Assembly: GCF_000168975.1 (NCBI RefSeq)
Contig: NZ_AAUW01000009.1
Location: forward strand, 124,001 to 188,000
Source: Roseibium aggregatum IAM 12614
GTDB lineage: Bacteria > Pseudomonadota > Alphaproteobacteria > Rhizobiales > Stappiaceae
Direction: 5' to 3'
DNA length: 64,000 bases
Within the stretch, counting starts at the first letter, position 1. Each line of letters opens with the position of its first letter. Of the stretch, positions 12,286 to 20,182 are shown in pieces. The notes below the pieces were generated by a model. It ran no database searches. It was not told the DNA's origin and worked only from the letters and a program-made list of their open reading frames with translations. A program made the position numbers and the translations under genes.

Positions 12286-12299
12286 GTCCCTTTTGGGAC
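12286..12299. other. Small stem-loop in the dnaA upstream region
   Basis: GTCCC-TTTT-GGGAC lies 80-95 bases upstream of the chosen dnaA start, between the rhodanese and dnaA genes. It could be a weak end of the rhodanese transcript or a dnaA leader element. No T-run of note follows leftward. Confidence 0.3.
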
Positions 12300-12359
12300 G
12301 GTTATTTATGTGGCGAAGGGATAGCTCCCTTCACCTGACCCTGTCGATGGGCAGGGTAA

Positions 12360-12815
12360 CTAACTTTGAATCCAGGGCAATCCGGCGGCCTTCCAGCCGG
12401 ACTGGGTCCCACGATGGCCATCCGGACCGAGAGGGCCCTCGAAACCATCGGAGATATTGAAGCACCGCGAGTAGCCGGCCTGGGTCAGGGCGACCGCAGC
12501 TGCCTGGCTCCGTGCTCCGGAGCGGCACAAGAAATAGATTGGCGCGTTTCGGTCAAGTCCTTTTTTGACCAAAAGATCAGAAACCGAGTCCACGAACCCC
12601 GGATTGGGCCCTGTCGACGGAAAGCTCTGCCATTCCGCCAGGATCGGTTCCTTGCCGATCGGACGAAGATCCGGCAGCCCGACAAAGGACCATTCCGCCT
12701 GTGTCCGCACGTCGACAAGGATTGCTTCCTGCTGCTCGGCAAGGCCCTCAAAGGCCTCCTGCGCAGTCACATTTCCTGCATATCCACCGTCAAATTGCAA
12801 AACCGCCCCCTTCAA
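12360..12815 (-). CDS. Rhodanese-like domain protein
   Basis: A single-domain rhodanese of up to 151 residues. It has AILVDVRTQAEW at the start of the fold and an active-site loop CRSGARS with the sulfur-carrying Cys near residue 99, so a sulfurtransferase or related persulfide role is plausible; the donor and acceptor are unknown. The start is unsure. The longest frame uses a TTG at 12815 that lies inside a 21-base palindrome and has no clear ribosome site. A GTG near 12770 preceded by GCAGGAAAT is a good alternative. It lies between rpsT and dnaA on the same strand. Confidence 0.85.
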   Translation of the reverse strand: MKGAVLQFDGGYAGNVTAQEAFEGLAEQQEAILVDVRTQAEWSFVGLPDLRPIGKEPILAEWQSFPSTGPNPGFVDSVSDLLVKKGLDRNAPIYFLCRSGARSQAAAVALTQAGYSRCFNISDGFEGPLGPDGHRGTQSGWKAAGLPWIQS

Positions 12816-12832
12816 TAGCGCAGCGCTATTGA
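12812..12832. repeat. Perfect 21-base palindrome at the rhodanese start
   Basis: TCAATAGCGC-A-GCGCTATTGA: 10-bp arms around one central base. It overlaps the farthest upstream possible start codon of the rhodanese gene. The symmetry and near absence of a loop suggest a protein-binding operator rather than an RNA hairpin. Confidence 0.6.
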
Positions 12833-13290
12833 TTGCAAGTGTTCTTCAAGATTTTCTTGAGAAAGAAGTAGACTATTCCAGGCTAAGCGCCCGGATCGTC
12901 GAATACGCTAACGTATTCATTCCATGAATTGGATTTAATGTGCTCAGCGATGGTCCGGTTTAACTTATTCATTGTTTTCCAAGCACCGATTTTTAAGTTG
13001 GTCGCTGGTCTTACCCGCCAGCCGTATTGTTAATATACAGACCGCGACCGAAGGGGCAACAGCGTGTTTTTGCGAATGGCGGAAAGTGCCTGTTTCTTTC
13101 CCCGCATCGTGGTTTTTTGGTGTCGGCTGGCGACGCAGCAAATGTGTTTTACCGCAATGACTTTTGCCGCTGACGAGCCCTGTCACATTCCAAAAACAAC
13201 ATTTTCAAAAAAAATTTCGAAACTGATAGCTTGACTCGTATCGAATCCGGATTGATCGCCTTCTCTCAATGGTACATGTGAGTAAGTATC

Positions 13291-13310
13291 TGAAAAATAA
13301 GTATTTTTCA
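13291..13310. repeat. AT-rich palindrome in the rpsT-rhodanese gap
   Basis: TGAAAAATA and TATTTTTCA (9-bp arms) are separated by AG. It lies about 80 bases from the rpsT terminator and is not followed by a terminator-type tail in a way that fits a neighbouring gene. Function unknown. Confidence 0.5.
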
Positions 13311-13390
13311 TGACAGCATTATACTCGGTAGAAATTGCAATATTGCGCGCCTAGGTTGTTGAATCTGGTCATCCACAAAATTGCATGGCT

Positions 13391-13423
13391 AAAAAAAACC
13401 CGGCACTCAGGCCGGGTCTTTTT
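13391..13423. terminator. Rho-independent terminator after rpsT
   Basis: A 7-bp stem ACCCGGC/GCCGGGT (13398-13404 and 13411-13417) with a 6-base loop. A run of A on the left provides the U-tract for leftward rpsT transcripts. TCTTTTT on the right would let it also work rightward. Confidence 0.88.
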
Positions 13424-13444
13424 AACGCTCATATGACGGTTCGG

Positions 13445-13711
13445 TTACGCGCTGAGTGCCTTGATACGGGCATTGAGGCGGGAAACCTTCCGGGAGGCCG
13501 TATTGGCATGCATCGTGCCTTTGCCGGCAGCGCGCATGATTTCCGGCTGTGCGGCCTTGAAGGCCTCGTTTGCAGCGGCCTGATCGCCGGAAGCAATCGC
13601 TTCCTCAACCTTGCGCAGGTAGGTGCGCACGCGGCTGCGACGGGCTTTGTTCGTGGCCGTCCGGCGGGCAATCTTACGGGCCGCCTTCTTGGCCGATGGT
13701 GTGTTGGCCAT
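13445..13711 (-). CDS. rpsT: 30S ribosomal protein S20
   Basis: An 88-residue basic protein that binds 16S rRNA early in 30S assembly. It starts [17 protein letters not shown], with the family's Lys/Arg-rich helix and [14 protein letters not shown] near the end. Length is standard. A good promoter lies about 120 bases upstream (13832-13860), with a terminator-like hairpin between promoter and gene, so leader control is possible. A terminator follows at 13391-13423. Confidence 0.97.
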   Translation of the reverse strand: MANTPSAKKAARKIARRTATNKARRSRVRTYLRKVEEAIASGDQAAANEAFKAAQPEIMRAAGKGTMHANTASRKVSRLNARIKALSA

Positions 13712-13788
13712 GGGCTCTATCCTGATCGGTATTTGGGACTAGTGTCCGGTGGCGATCGGGACAAGGGAGCAAAAGCTGCAAGCCCGAT

Positions 13789-13819
13789 CAAAAAACAACG
13801 GCGGCGGAAAACCGCCACC
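13789..13819 (-). terminator. Terminator-like hairpin in the rpsT leader / after the enoyl-CoA hydratase gene
   Basis: On the complementary strand an 8-bp stem GGTGGCGG/CCGCCGCC (one G-U pair) with a TTTT loop is followed by GTTGTTTTTTG. It lies downstream of the hydratase stop but also downstream of the predicted rpsT promoter. It may therefore be the hydratase terminator, an rpsT attenuator, or both. Confidence 0.7.
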
Positions 13820-13831
13820 GATTGGGCGCAG

Positions 13832-13860
13832 CTTATAATCGCGCTTTCGGAAGTCGTCAA
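13832..13860 (-). promoter_or_regulatory. Sigma-70-type promoter for rpsT
   Basis: Read leftward, TTGACG (13860-13855) and TATAAG (13837-13832) are separated by exactly 17 bases, a close match to the housekeeping consensus. Transcription should begin near 13825, giving a leader of about 110 bases before the rpsT ATG at 13711. Confidence 0.75.
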
Positions 13861-13885
13861 CGGCTTTATCGTTGAACGCCGTAGT

Positions 13886-14659
13886 TTATTTGTTCCGGAA
13901 CTGCGGTGTCCGTTTCTCGGTGAAGGCCGTCATGCCTTCGTTCTGGTCTTCCAGAGCAAACAGGGCCTGGAAGACGCGCCGTTCGAAACGCACACCTTCC
14001 GACAGCGTCGTTTCATAGGCCCGGTCGACACTTTCCTTGGCCATCATGACAACGGGAAGCGAGAAATCGGCGATCTTTTCGGCGGCCTTCAGCGCTTCCT
14101 CAAGCAGATCGTCCGCCGGAACGATGCGGCTGACGAGACCGCTGCGCTCGGCTTCTTCCGCATCCATCATGCGTCCGGTCAGCACCATTTCCATGGCTTT
14201 GGACTTGCCGACGAACCGCGTCAGCCGCTGGGTGCCGCCGGCGCCCGGAATGACGCCGAGCGTGATTTCCGGCTGGCCGAATTTGGCCGTGTCCGCGGCA
14301 ATGATGAAATCGCACAGCATGGCCAGCTCGCAGCCTCCGCCAAGCGCATAGCCCGCCACGGCGGCGATGATCGGCTTGCGATTGCGCGAAATCCGGTCGA
14401 AAGGCGTGATCAGATCCGTCTGGTAGGCGGATGAGAAATTGTGCGGCTGCATTTCCTTGATGTCGGCACCGGCGGCAAAGGCCTTTTCCGAGCCGGTGAT
14501 GACGACGCAGCCGATGCGCTCGTCCGCATCGAAGCCGTCAAGCGCCGTTCCCAGTTCGGCAACCAGCGCCGAATTGAGTGCGTTCAAGGCTTTCGGCCGG
14601 TCCAGTGTGATCAGGCCGACTTTCCCCCGTTTTTCGACGCGGATGTTTTCATATCCCAT
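13886..14659 (-). CDS. Enoyl-CoA hydratase
   Basis: A 257-residue crotonase-fold enzyme that hydrates 2-enoyl-CoA in beta-oxidation. The chosen ATG at 14659 ([12 protein letters not shown]) has GGGAG 8 bases upstream; a longer frame from 14701 adds 14 unconserved residues. The oxyanion loops are AAGADIKEM and [15 protein letters not shown]. The two catalytic Glu positions fall in GGGCELAM and [14 protein letters not shown]. The sequence is close to short-chain (mitochondrial ECHS1-like) enoyl-CoA hydratases. It sits between mutM and rpsT on the same strand, with no pathway partner nearby. Confidence 0.93.
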   Translation of the reverse strand: MGYENIRVEKRGKVGLITLDRPKALNALNSALVAELGTALDGFDADERIGCVVITGSEKAFAAGADIKEMQPHNFSSAYQTDLITPFDRISRNRKPIIAAVAGYALGGGCELAMLCDFIIAADTAKFGQPEITLGVIPGAGGTQRLTRFVGKSKAMEMVLTGRMMDAEEAERSGLVSRIVPADDLLEEALKAAEKIADFSLPVVMMAKESVDRAYETTLSEGVRFERRVFQALFALEDQNEGMTAFTEKRTPQFRNK

Positions 14660-14814
14660 GTTGACAGCTCCCGGTGCTGGAACCCGTGGCTGGCCGGACA
14701 AACGGGTCTCTCATGAGCCCGGAACCGGATGCCTGCGGTTTCCTGGACGTGTAGTTCATCGGCAATGCCTACCCGAGGTCGGGCGGGTCTGGCAAGCTTG
14801 ACCGATAGGACAGG

Positions 14815-15708
14815 TCAGGTCTGACAGGCCGGGCAATGAAAGGTCGAGCGGTTCGACTGGACAAGGCGCGCCACCGTGCCCGTGCAGCCAGGTGTCCGGC
14901 AGGTTTCACCCTCGCGGTCATAGACCGCAAAGGAGTGCTGAAAGTAGCCGAGGGTGCCGTCCGCCTGGGTGTGATCGCGCAGGGAAGATCCGCCTGCCCT
15001 GATCGCATCCTCCAGCGTGGCGCGGATATTGGCGGCAAGTTCCTCGGCCTTCTTTGTTGGCCGGCCTGTCCGCGTCACCAGCGTTCCGGCGGCCCGTTCC
15101 GGGCTCAGGCCGGTGCGCCAGAGCGCTTCGCACACATATATGTTGCCGAGACCTGCGATCAGTTTCTGATTGAGAAGCGCCGCCTTCAACGGCGTCTTGC
15201 GCCCGTTGAACAACCGCGCCAGAGTTTCGCCGCCCAGATCGTTGCCGAGAGGTTCCAGGCCGAGGTCTCGGAAAAAAGGATGCTCTGCAAGCGCCGGGCG
15301 GGCAATCAGATCCATGAAGCCGAACCGGCGCGGGTCGTTGTAGACGATCCGGGCTCGCGCACCATCGGCTGACTCCAGGTGGAAGACCACATGGTCGTGC
15401 TTCGGATTCTTGCTGCGGGCATGGACAAAGCTGCCTGGCGTCGCACCGGCAAGATCGTTTTCGATCCGGAACGATCCAGACATGCCAAGGTGCATCACCA
15501 GCACATCGCCACTGTCGATATCGCCCAGCAGATACTTGGAGCGGCGTGACAGCACCGTCAGCCTGCGGCCGGTGAGCCGGTCCGCAAACCCGTCCGGAAA
15601 CGGGAAGCGAAGGTCCGGCCGGTTCTGGTCAACCTTTGTAATCAGCGCCCCTTCGAAAGTGGGGGCAAGGCCGCGCTTGACGGTTTCGACTTCCGGGAGT
15701 TCGGGCAT
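14815..15708 (-). CDS. mutM: Formamidopyrimidine-DNA glycosylase (MutM/Fpg)
   Basis: A 297-residue bifunctional glycosylase/AP lyase that removes 8-oxoguanine and formamidopyrimidines. The start must be the ATG at 15708, because [10 protein letters not shown] leaves the catalytic Pro at the N-terminus after Met removal; upstream in-frame codons to 15732 are not used on this logic. Fold markers include the beta-hairpin Lys region (LSRRSKYLL), HLGMSGSFR and the helix-two-turn-helix region [18 protein letters not shown]. The C-terminal zinc finger has CRTPGC and CPAC with the conserved Arg between them. It is divergent from ubiE, with about 240 bases between the starts. Confidence 0.97.
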   Translation of the reverse strand: MPELPEVETVKRGLAPTFEGALITKVDQNRPDLRFPFPDGFADRLTGRRLTVLSRRSKYLLGDIDSGDVLVMHLGMSGSFRIENDLAGATPGSFVHARSKNPKHDHVVFHLESADGARARIVYNDPRRFGFMDLIARPALAEHPFFRDLGLEPLGNDLGGETLARLFNGRKTPLKAALLNQKLIAGLGNIYVCEALWRTGLSPERAAGTLVTRTGRPTKKAEELAANIRATLEDAIRAGGSSLRDHTQADGTLGYFQHSFAVYDREGETCRTPGCTGTVARLVQSNRSTFHCPACQT

Positions 15709-15949
15709 GTCAGGTCTGGTATCCGCTGTCATGGCAGGCTATAGGCCTGCGGCATATGATTTTTGGTGGCCGGCAACGATAGCGCTTGCCAATGGCTTGT
15801 ACTATGGTCCGGCGCACTTTGAAGATAGTTTCGAAACGGCAATCCGCCAGCACTTTCAACAGGTGGCTTGTCCAACGGGTAAGAAGTGACCGGACCTGCA
15901 GCCGGCTGGCATTAGTGCCGCGGCGCGGGGCGGTCTTGGAGGCGCTTTC

Positions 15950-16751
15950 ATGACGCAACAGCCACACGGGCAGTCGGCCAGGCCGAACCGCGCTCCGGAA
16001 GAAATGCCGACGAGTTTCGGCTTCACAAGGGTCGCCGAGGGCCAGAAGCAGGCACTTGTGGATGATGTCTTCCATAAGGTTGCAGAACGCTACGACCTCA
16101 TGAACGACCTGATGTCCGGCGGGCTTCACCGGGTCTGGAAGGATGCCATGGTTTCCTTCCTGGCTCCGCCCAAGACGGCGAGCTCCAACTGGCGGCTGCT
16201 GGACGTGGCCGGCGGCACCGGCGACATCGCGACCCGTGTGGTGCGCAGGTCCAACGAAACCGCCCGTGCGGTGGTGTGCGACATCAACGAAAGCATGCTC
16301 GGCGTCGGCCGCGACCGGGCCGAAAAGGCCGGGCTTTCCGATCTCATCACTTTCAGCCAGGGCAATGCCGAGGCGCTGCCGTTTCCGACAGAGTTTCGAT
16401 GCCTATACGATCGCCTTCGGCATCCGCAACGTACCGGACATTCCCAAGGCCCTGCGGGAAGCGCGCAGGGTTCTGAAGCGGGGCGGCCGCTTCCTGTGCC
16501 TGGAATTTTCCGAAGTCGACGTGCCGATGCTCGACAAGGTCTATGACACCTTCTCCTTCAACGCGATCCCGGCCATGGGCCGCTGGGTGACCGGCGACGG
16601 TGATCCTTACAAGTATCTGGTGGAATCGATCCGCAATTTCCCGAACCAGGAACGCTTTGCCGACATGATCCGCGAAGCCGGGTTCGAGCGCGTGGGCTAC
16701 CGCAATTATTCCGGCGGTATCGCCGCCCTGCATTACGGCTGGAAACTCTGA
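15950..16751 (+). pseudogene. ubiE: UbiE, demethylmenaquinone/2-polyprenyl-6-methoxyphenol C-methyltransferase, frame broken as given
   Basis: UbiE does the SAM-dependent C-methylation in ubiquinone synthesis. The N-terminal part reads cleanly from the ATG at 15950: [37 protein letters not shown] motif [12 protein letters not shown], then EALPFPTEF. At about 16390-16402 homology switches to the next frame ([20 protein letters not shown]), which continues to the stop at 16751 (HYGWKL). Removing one T from the TTT at about 16395-16397 restores a 266-codon frame of normal family length. Both halves are well conserved and ubiB follows 3 bases later, so a sequencing error or very recent mutation is more likely than an old pseudogene. 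A programmed frameshift is not expected for this family. Confidence 0.9.
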
Positions 16752-16754
16752 TAC

Positions 16755-18335
16755 ATGGCCCTTCCGGTAATGCCTCTTCTCCGTCTGGCACGGGCGGGTT
16801 TCGTGATGGCGCGCGAAGGCGTTTTCGGCCTCGTTTCGCTTCCGGATCTGCCGGCCGGCCCCCGGTTCGCCATTGCCATGGCGCGGCTTCTGGAGCGCCG
16901 GTCCGTTCGCAACAAGCGGGCTGACCTGCGCCTGTCCGATGCGCTCAACAAGCTCGGGCCGTCCTATGTGAAGCTTGGCCAGTTCCTGGCGACCCGGGCC
17001 GATGTGGTCGGCAAGGAGGCCGCTCGCGAACTTTCAGCCCTTCAGGACCGGCTGCCGGCTTTCGATCATGACGCGGCCTGTGCCGCCGTGGCCGAACAAC
17101 TTGGCAAGCCCCTCGACGAGCTCTTCGTCTCTTTCGGTCAAGCGGTTGCCGCCGCTTCCATTGCCCAGGTGCATCCGGCCGTGATCCTCGACAAGGACGG
17201 CACGGAGCGAAAGGTGGCGGTCAAGGTGCTGCGGCCTGGGGTTTCGCGCCGGTTCCAGCGCGATCTTGAAAGCTATTATCTCGTCGCACGCCTGGCCGAG
17301 CGGTTCCATCCGCCTTCACGGCGTCTGCGGCCCGTCGCGGTGGTGGACACGCTGGCCCAGTCGGTTGCGATGGAAATGGACTTTCGTCTGGAGGCCGCGG
17401 CCCTGTCGGAAATGGCCGAGAACACCGCCGAGGATCCCGGTTTCCGCGTTCCGGCTGTCGAGTGGCTGCGCACTGCCAAGGGCGTCCTGACCATGGAATG
17501 GATCGACGGCCGCAAGATGTCGGACGTCGAGGGCCTCAAGGAAGATGGCCATGACCTGGAGGCGCTGGGGGCTGCCGTCATCCAGAGCTTCCTGCGCCAC
17601 ACGCTGCGCGACGGCTTCTTTCATGCAGACATGCACCAGGGCAATCTCTTCGTTGAGCCCGACGGCACCCTGGTTGCCGTCGACTTCGGCATCATCGGCC
17701 GTCTCAACAAGCGCGAGCGCCGGTTTCTGGCAGAAATCCTGTTCGGTTTCATCACCCGCAACTACCGACGGGTAGCGGAGGTGCATTTCGAGGCCGGCTA
17801 TGTGCCCGCGCATCAGGATGTCGACATGTTCGCCCAGGCGATCCGCGCCATCGGTGAGCCGATCCACGGTCACGATGCCAGCGAAATCTCCATGGCCCGC
17901 CTGCTGACCCAGCTGTTCGAAGTGACCGAGCTGTTCGAGATGCGGACCCAGACCCAGCTCATCATGCTGCAGAAGACCATGGTCGTGGTCGAGGGCGTGG
18001 CGCGCTCGCTCAATCCCAACCTCGATATGTGGCGGACGGCGGAGCCCGTGGTCGGCACCTGGATCAAGGATAACCTGGGTCCGGTCGGCAAACTGCGGGA
18101 CGCAGGCGACGCCTTGTCGGCACTCGCGCGCATCGCCAACGACATGCCGCTCTTTGCCGACAGGATCGGCCGGATGTCGGAAGAGCTGGAAAAGATGACA
18201 CAGGGCGGGCTCAGGTTCGACGATGAAACCGCCGAGGCTATTGGCCGGGCGGAGGCACGTCACACCCGCTCCGGGCGGGCCGCCCTTTGGGTCATTGCCG
18301 CCTGCGCGGTCGTGGCGACCTACATGCTTCTCTGA
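16755..18335 (+). CDS. ubiB: UbiB, ABC1/ADCK-family protein for ubiquinone biosynthesis
   Basis: A 526-residue atypical kinase/ATPase needed for ubiquinone synthesis, thought to help extract membrane-bound precursors. The KxGQ motif is KLGQFLATRAD (about 73-83) and the A-rich loop is AAASIAQVHPA. The invariant Lys lies in VAVKVLRPG, the catalytic loop is HADMHQGNLF and the metal site is VDFGIIGRL. A hydrophobic C-terminal segment (WVIAACAVVATYMLL) anchors it in the inner membrane. It starts 3 bases after the ubiE stop, so the two are co-transcribed. Confidence 0.96.
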   Translation: MALPVMPLLRLARAGFVMAREGVFGLVSLPDLPAGPRFAIAMARLLERRSVRNKRADLRLSDALNKLGPSYVKLGQFLATRADVVGKEAARELSALQDRLPAFDHDAACAAVAEQLGKPLDELFVSFGQAVAAASIAQVHPAVILDKDGTERKVAVKVLRPGVSRRFQRDLESYYLVARLAERFHPPSRRLRPVAVVDTLAQSVAMEMDFRLEAAALSEMAENTAEDPGFRVPAVEWLRTAKGVLTMEWIDGRKMSDVEGLKEDGHDLEALGAAVIQSFLRHTLRDGFFHADMHQGNLFVEPDGTLVAVDFGIIGRLNKRERRFLAEILFGFITRNYRRVAEVHFEAGYVPAHQDVDMFAQAIRAIGEPIHGHDASEISMARLLTQLFEVTELFEMRTQTQLIMLQKTMVVVEGVARSLNPNLDMWRTAEPVVGTWIKDNLGPVGKLRDAGDALSALARIANDMPLFADRIGRMSEELEKMTQGGLRFDDETAEAIGRAEARHTRSGRAALWVIAACAVVATYMLL

Positions 18336-18359
18336 AGGCTCGGCCGGTGCCTTGGCGGG

Positions 18360-18980
18360 TCAGCCGGGCATTGCCGCCAGCAATGTCTCGCGCGCATCTG
18401 CGATATGGCGGGCGAGAATGTCCGCCGCCCGGTCTTCCGCTCGGGATCTTATGGCTGCGACCAGGTCTTCGTGGTCTTTCAGCCATCTGTCGGTCAGTGT
18501 TGGCAACACGCCGTAACCGGCGATGTGAATGCGGCAGGTCCGCCGAAGATCTTCGATCATCGACAGTTCTCTCGGCCGTCGTGCCGGCGCATAAAGGCTC
18601 TTGTGAAAGGCCCAGTCGCCGTCGGCCCATAGCTCGGTTGCCGCGTCGATGCTGGAATGGGCAAGGGCCGCTTCGATCTTTACAAGATCGTCCGCTTCCA
18701 GCCGTCTGATCGCCTGTCGCAGGCAATCGGTCTCCAGAAGGCCGCGCAGATGATAGACCTCGTCGATCTCCGCTGGCGCAAGGTTAATCACCCGGGCCCG
18801 GCGGTTGCGCTCAAGGTCGATCAGGCCCCGTGCGGCCATCAACTGCAGGGCATCGCGCACGGGAATGCGGCTCACCGAAAAGCGGGCGGCGATCTCCCCC
18901 TGTTTCAGGTCCTCACCCGGCCGGAAGATCCCGGAAACGATGTCGGCTTCGAGTGTGGCTGCGATTTTTTCTGCGGACAT
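18360..18980 (-). CDS. GntR-family transcriptional regulator, FCD subfamily
   Basis: A 206-residue regulator. The ATG at 18980 is chosen because GGGAGG lies just upstream; a frame from 19070 would run back through the operator. Residues about 5-70 form the GntR winged helix (PGEDLKQGEIAARFSVSRIPVRDALQLMAARGLI). The rest is an all-helical FCD ligand domain with the metal/ligand residues D and H (GDWAFHKSLY, and later H residues). It is divergent from an OsmC-family gene, with a perfect 30-base inverted repeat between them, so it probably controls both. The ligand is unknown. Confidence 0.92.
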   Translation of the reverse strand: MSAEKIAATLEADIVSGIFRPGEDLKQGEIAARFSVSRIPVRDALQLMAARGLIDLERNRRARVINLAPAEIDEVYHLRGLLETDCLRQAIRRLEADDLVKIEAALAHSSIDAATELWADGDWAFHKSLYAPARRPRELSMIEDLRRTCRIHIAGYGVLPTLTDRWLKDHEDLVAAIRSRAEDRAADILARHIADARETLLAAMPG

Positions 18981-19026
18981 GGCGCCTCCCTCGTTTTGCA
19001 ATAGAGCCTTGACAGCAGCCTGTAAA

Positions 19027-19056
19027 TCCAAAATGTATAAATGTATACATTTTGGA
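19027..19056. promoter_or_regulatory. Operator-like perfect inverted repeat for the GntR regulator
   Basis: The 13-bp arms TCCAAAATGTATA/TATACATTTTGGA are separated by AATG. The core ATGTATACAT at 19041-19050 matches the TGTATACA-type sites bound by FCD-subfamily GntR proteins. It lies between the divergent gntR and osmC starts, and its right arm overlaps the GGAGG ribosome site of the osmC gene, so bound repressor would block transcription initiation there. Confidence 0.8.
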
Positions 19057-19062
19057 GGATGC

Positions 19063-19551
19063 ATGAGCAAAGAACACGGCTATACCTCTCTCATTCGCTG
19101 GACCGGTAATCGGGGCGAGGGGACGAGAAGTTACAGGTCCTACGACCGGACCTGGGAGATACGCACACCGGGAAAACCGCCGGTCTTGTGTTCAAACGAT
19201 CCGCTGCTTGGCGGCAATCCGGCGCTCCATAATCCGGAAGACCTGCTCCTGTCCGCCCTGGCGAGCTGCCACATGCTCTGGTACCTGCATCTGGCAAGTG
19301 ACGCGGGCATTGCCGTCATGGCCTATGAGGATGCACCTGAAGCGACGGGGGAAACGGAGCCTTCCGGTGCGGGCCGGTTTCTAAGGGCTGTGCTGAAGCC
19401 GGTCATCACGGTGCCCAAAGGCACGGACCTGGCAAAGGCCGATGCGATCCATCACGAGATTCACAAGGTCTGTTTCATCGCCCGGTCGGTCAATTTCCCG
19501 GTCAGCTTCGAGGCGACCTACCTGGAAGCAGGAGAGATCAGGCCGGATTGA
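19063..19551 (+). CDS. OsmC family protein (peroxiredoxin-like)
   Basis: A 162-residue protein starting at the ATG at 19063, 4 bases after GGAGG. It has the two redox cysteines of the OsmC/Ohr fold: Cys69 in LASCHMLWY and Cys137 in HKVCFIARS. The family reduces organic hydroperoxides using thiols. The first motif (ASCHMLW) resembles the general OsmC group more than Ohr. It is divergent from a GntR regulator across a perfect operator. Its last 14 bases overlap the 3' end of the convergent alkB gene. Confidence 0.92.
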   Translation: MSKEHGYTSLIRWTGNRGEGTRSYRSYDRTWEIRTPGKPPVLCSNDPLLGGNPALHNPEDLLLSALASCHMLWYLHLASDAGIAVMAYEDAPEATGETEPSGAGRFLRAVLKPVITVPKGTDLAKADAIHHEIHKVCFIARSVNFPVSFEATYLEAGEIRPD

Positions 19552-20161
19552 CCCGTCTCAGCGTCAGGTTGATCCGACCGCCGTTCTTCAGAAGGGTGGA
19601 GGTTCCTGCCAGCACGCGGTCGATGCCGTGAAAGGCAAGGCGGGCCTCGCCGCCAAGCACGACGACATCGCCGGATTGCAGGCGAAAGGATTTGGTCGGA
19701 TCCTTCCGGGACAGGCCACCGACGCGGAAGGTTGCCGTATCTCCCAGAGACACCGAGACGACCGGGGCTTCGAACATCTGTTCGTCGCGGTCCTGATGCA
19801 GGCCCATACGCGCGCCCTGGTCATAGAAGTTGATCAGGCAGGCTTCGGGGGGCGGTGCCTTGCCGGCGACCTCTCCCCAAAGGTGCGTCAAGGCGTCCGG
19901 CATGGCCGGCCACGGCTGCCCCGTTCCGGGATGCACCGGCTGGTAGCGGTAGCCCTGGATATCCGACACCCAGCCAAGCGCTCCGCAGTTGCTCATGCGC
20001 ACCGAAAAGGGCTTTCCGGTTTTGGGCATGACCGGCTGGTAGAGAGGCGCTTCGGCCACGATCGCGCGGATCTGGTCCAGCAAGTCTTCCTGGCCCGCGC
20101 GGTCGAAATAGCCCGGCAGATAGGAAAGCCCGCTCAGGCCATTGATGGAAATGTCCTGCAT
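19538..20161 (-). CDS. alkB: Alpha-ketoglutarate-dependent dioxygenase AlkB
   Basis: A 207-residue Fe(II)/2-oxoglutarate dioxygenase that directly reverses N-alkyl damage in DNA and RNA. The iron ligands are in LHQDRDE (His and Asp) and AFHGIDRV (His). The 2-oxoglutarate-binding Arg pair is in RINLTLRRV. The substrate lid region FSVRMSNCGALGW is typical. Length is normal. It lies 21 bp downstream of a Cys/Gly-tailed membrane protein gene on the same strand, which suggests co-transcription, and its end overlaps the osmC gene by 14 bp. Confidence 0.95.
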   Translation of the reverse strand: MQDISINGLSGLSYLPGYFDRAGQEDLLDQIRAIVAEAPLYQPVMPKTGKPFSVRMSNCGALGWVSDIQGYRYQPVHPGTGQPWPAMPDALTHLWGEVAGKAPPPEACLINFYDQGARMGLHQDRDEQMFEAPVVSVSLGDTATFRVGGLSRKDPTKSFRLQSGDVVVLGGEARLAFHGIDRVLAGTSTLLKNGGRINLTLRRVNPA

Positions 20162-20182
20162 GGTTGATAGCCAGTCCTTCGG

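Larger units (their letters stand above)
12816..13444. other. AT-richer non-coding region between the rhodanese and rpsT genes (possible regulatory or origin region)
   Basis: No believable gene lies in these roughly 600 bases. They include many A/T runs, a perfect palindrome TGAAAAATA-AG-TATTTTTCA at 13291-13310, one 8-of-9 match to a DnaA box (TCATCCACA, 13369-13377) and the rpsT terminator. Proximity to dnaA makes an origin conceivable, but one weak box is poor support. In several alphaproteobacteria the origin lies elsewhere, such as near hemE. Confidence 0.3.

Noticed and set aside
12565..12927. Rightward open frame across the rhodanese gene and its upstream region
   Set aside because: It is antisense to a clear rhodanese and has no ribosome site.
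13369..13377. Calling a definite oriC from the TCATCCACA match
   Set aside because: A single 8-of-9 DnaA box is not enough; no cluster of boxes or clear unwinding element was found.
16380..16410. Programmed ribosomal frameshift in ubiE
   Set aside because: No known family precedent and no obvious slippery heptamer with a downstream structure; an error or recent mutation fits better.
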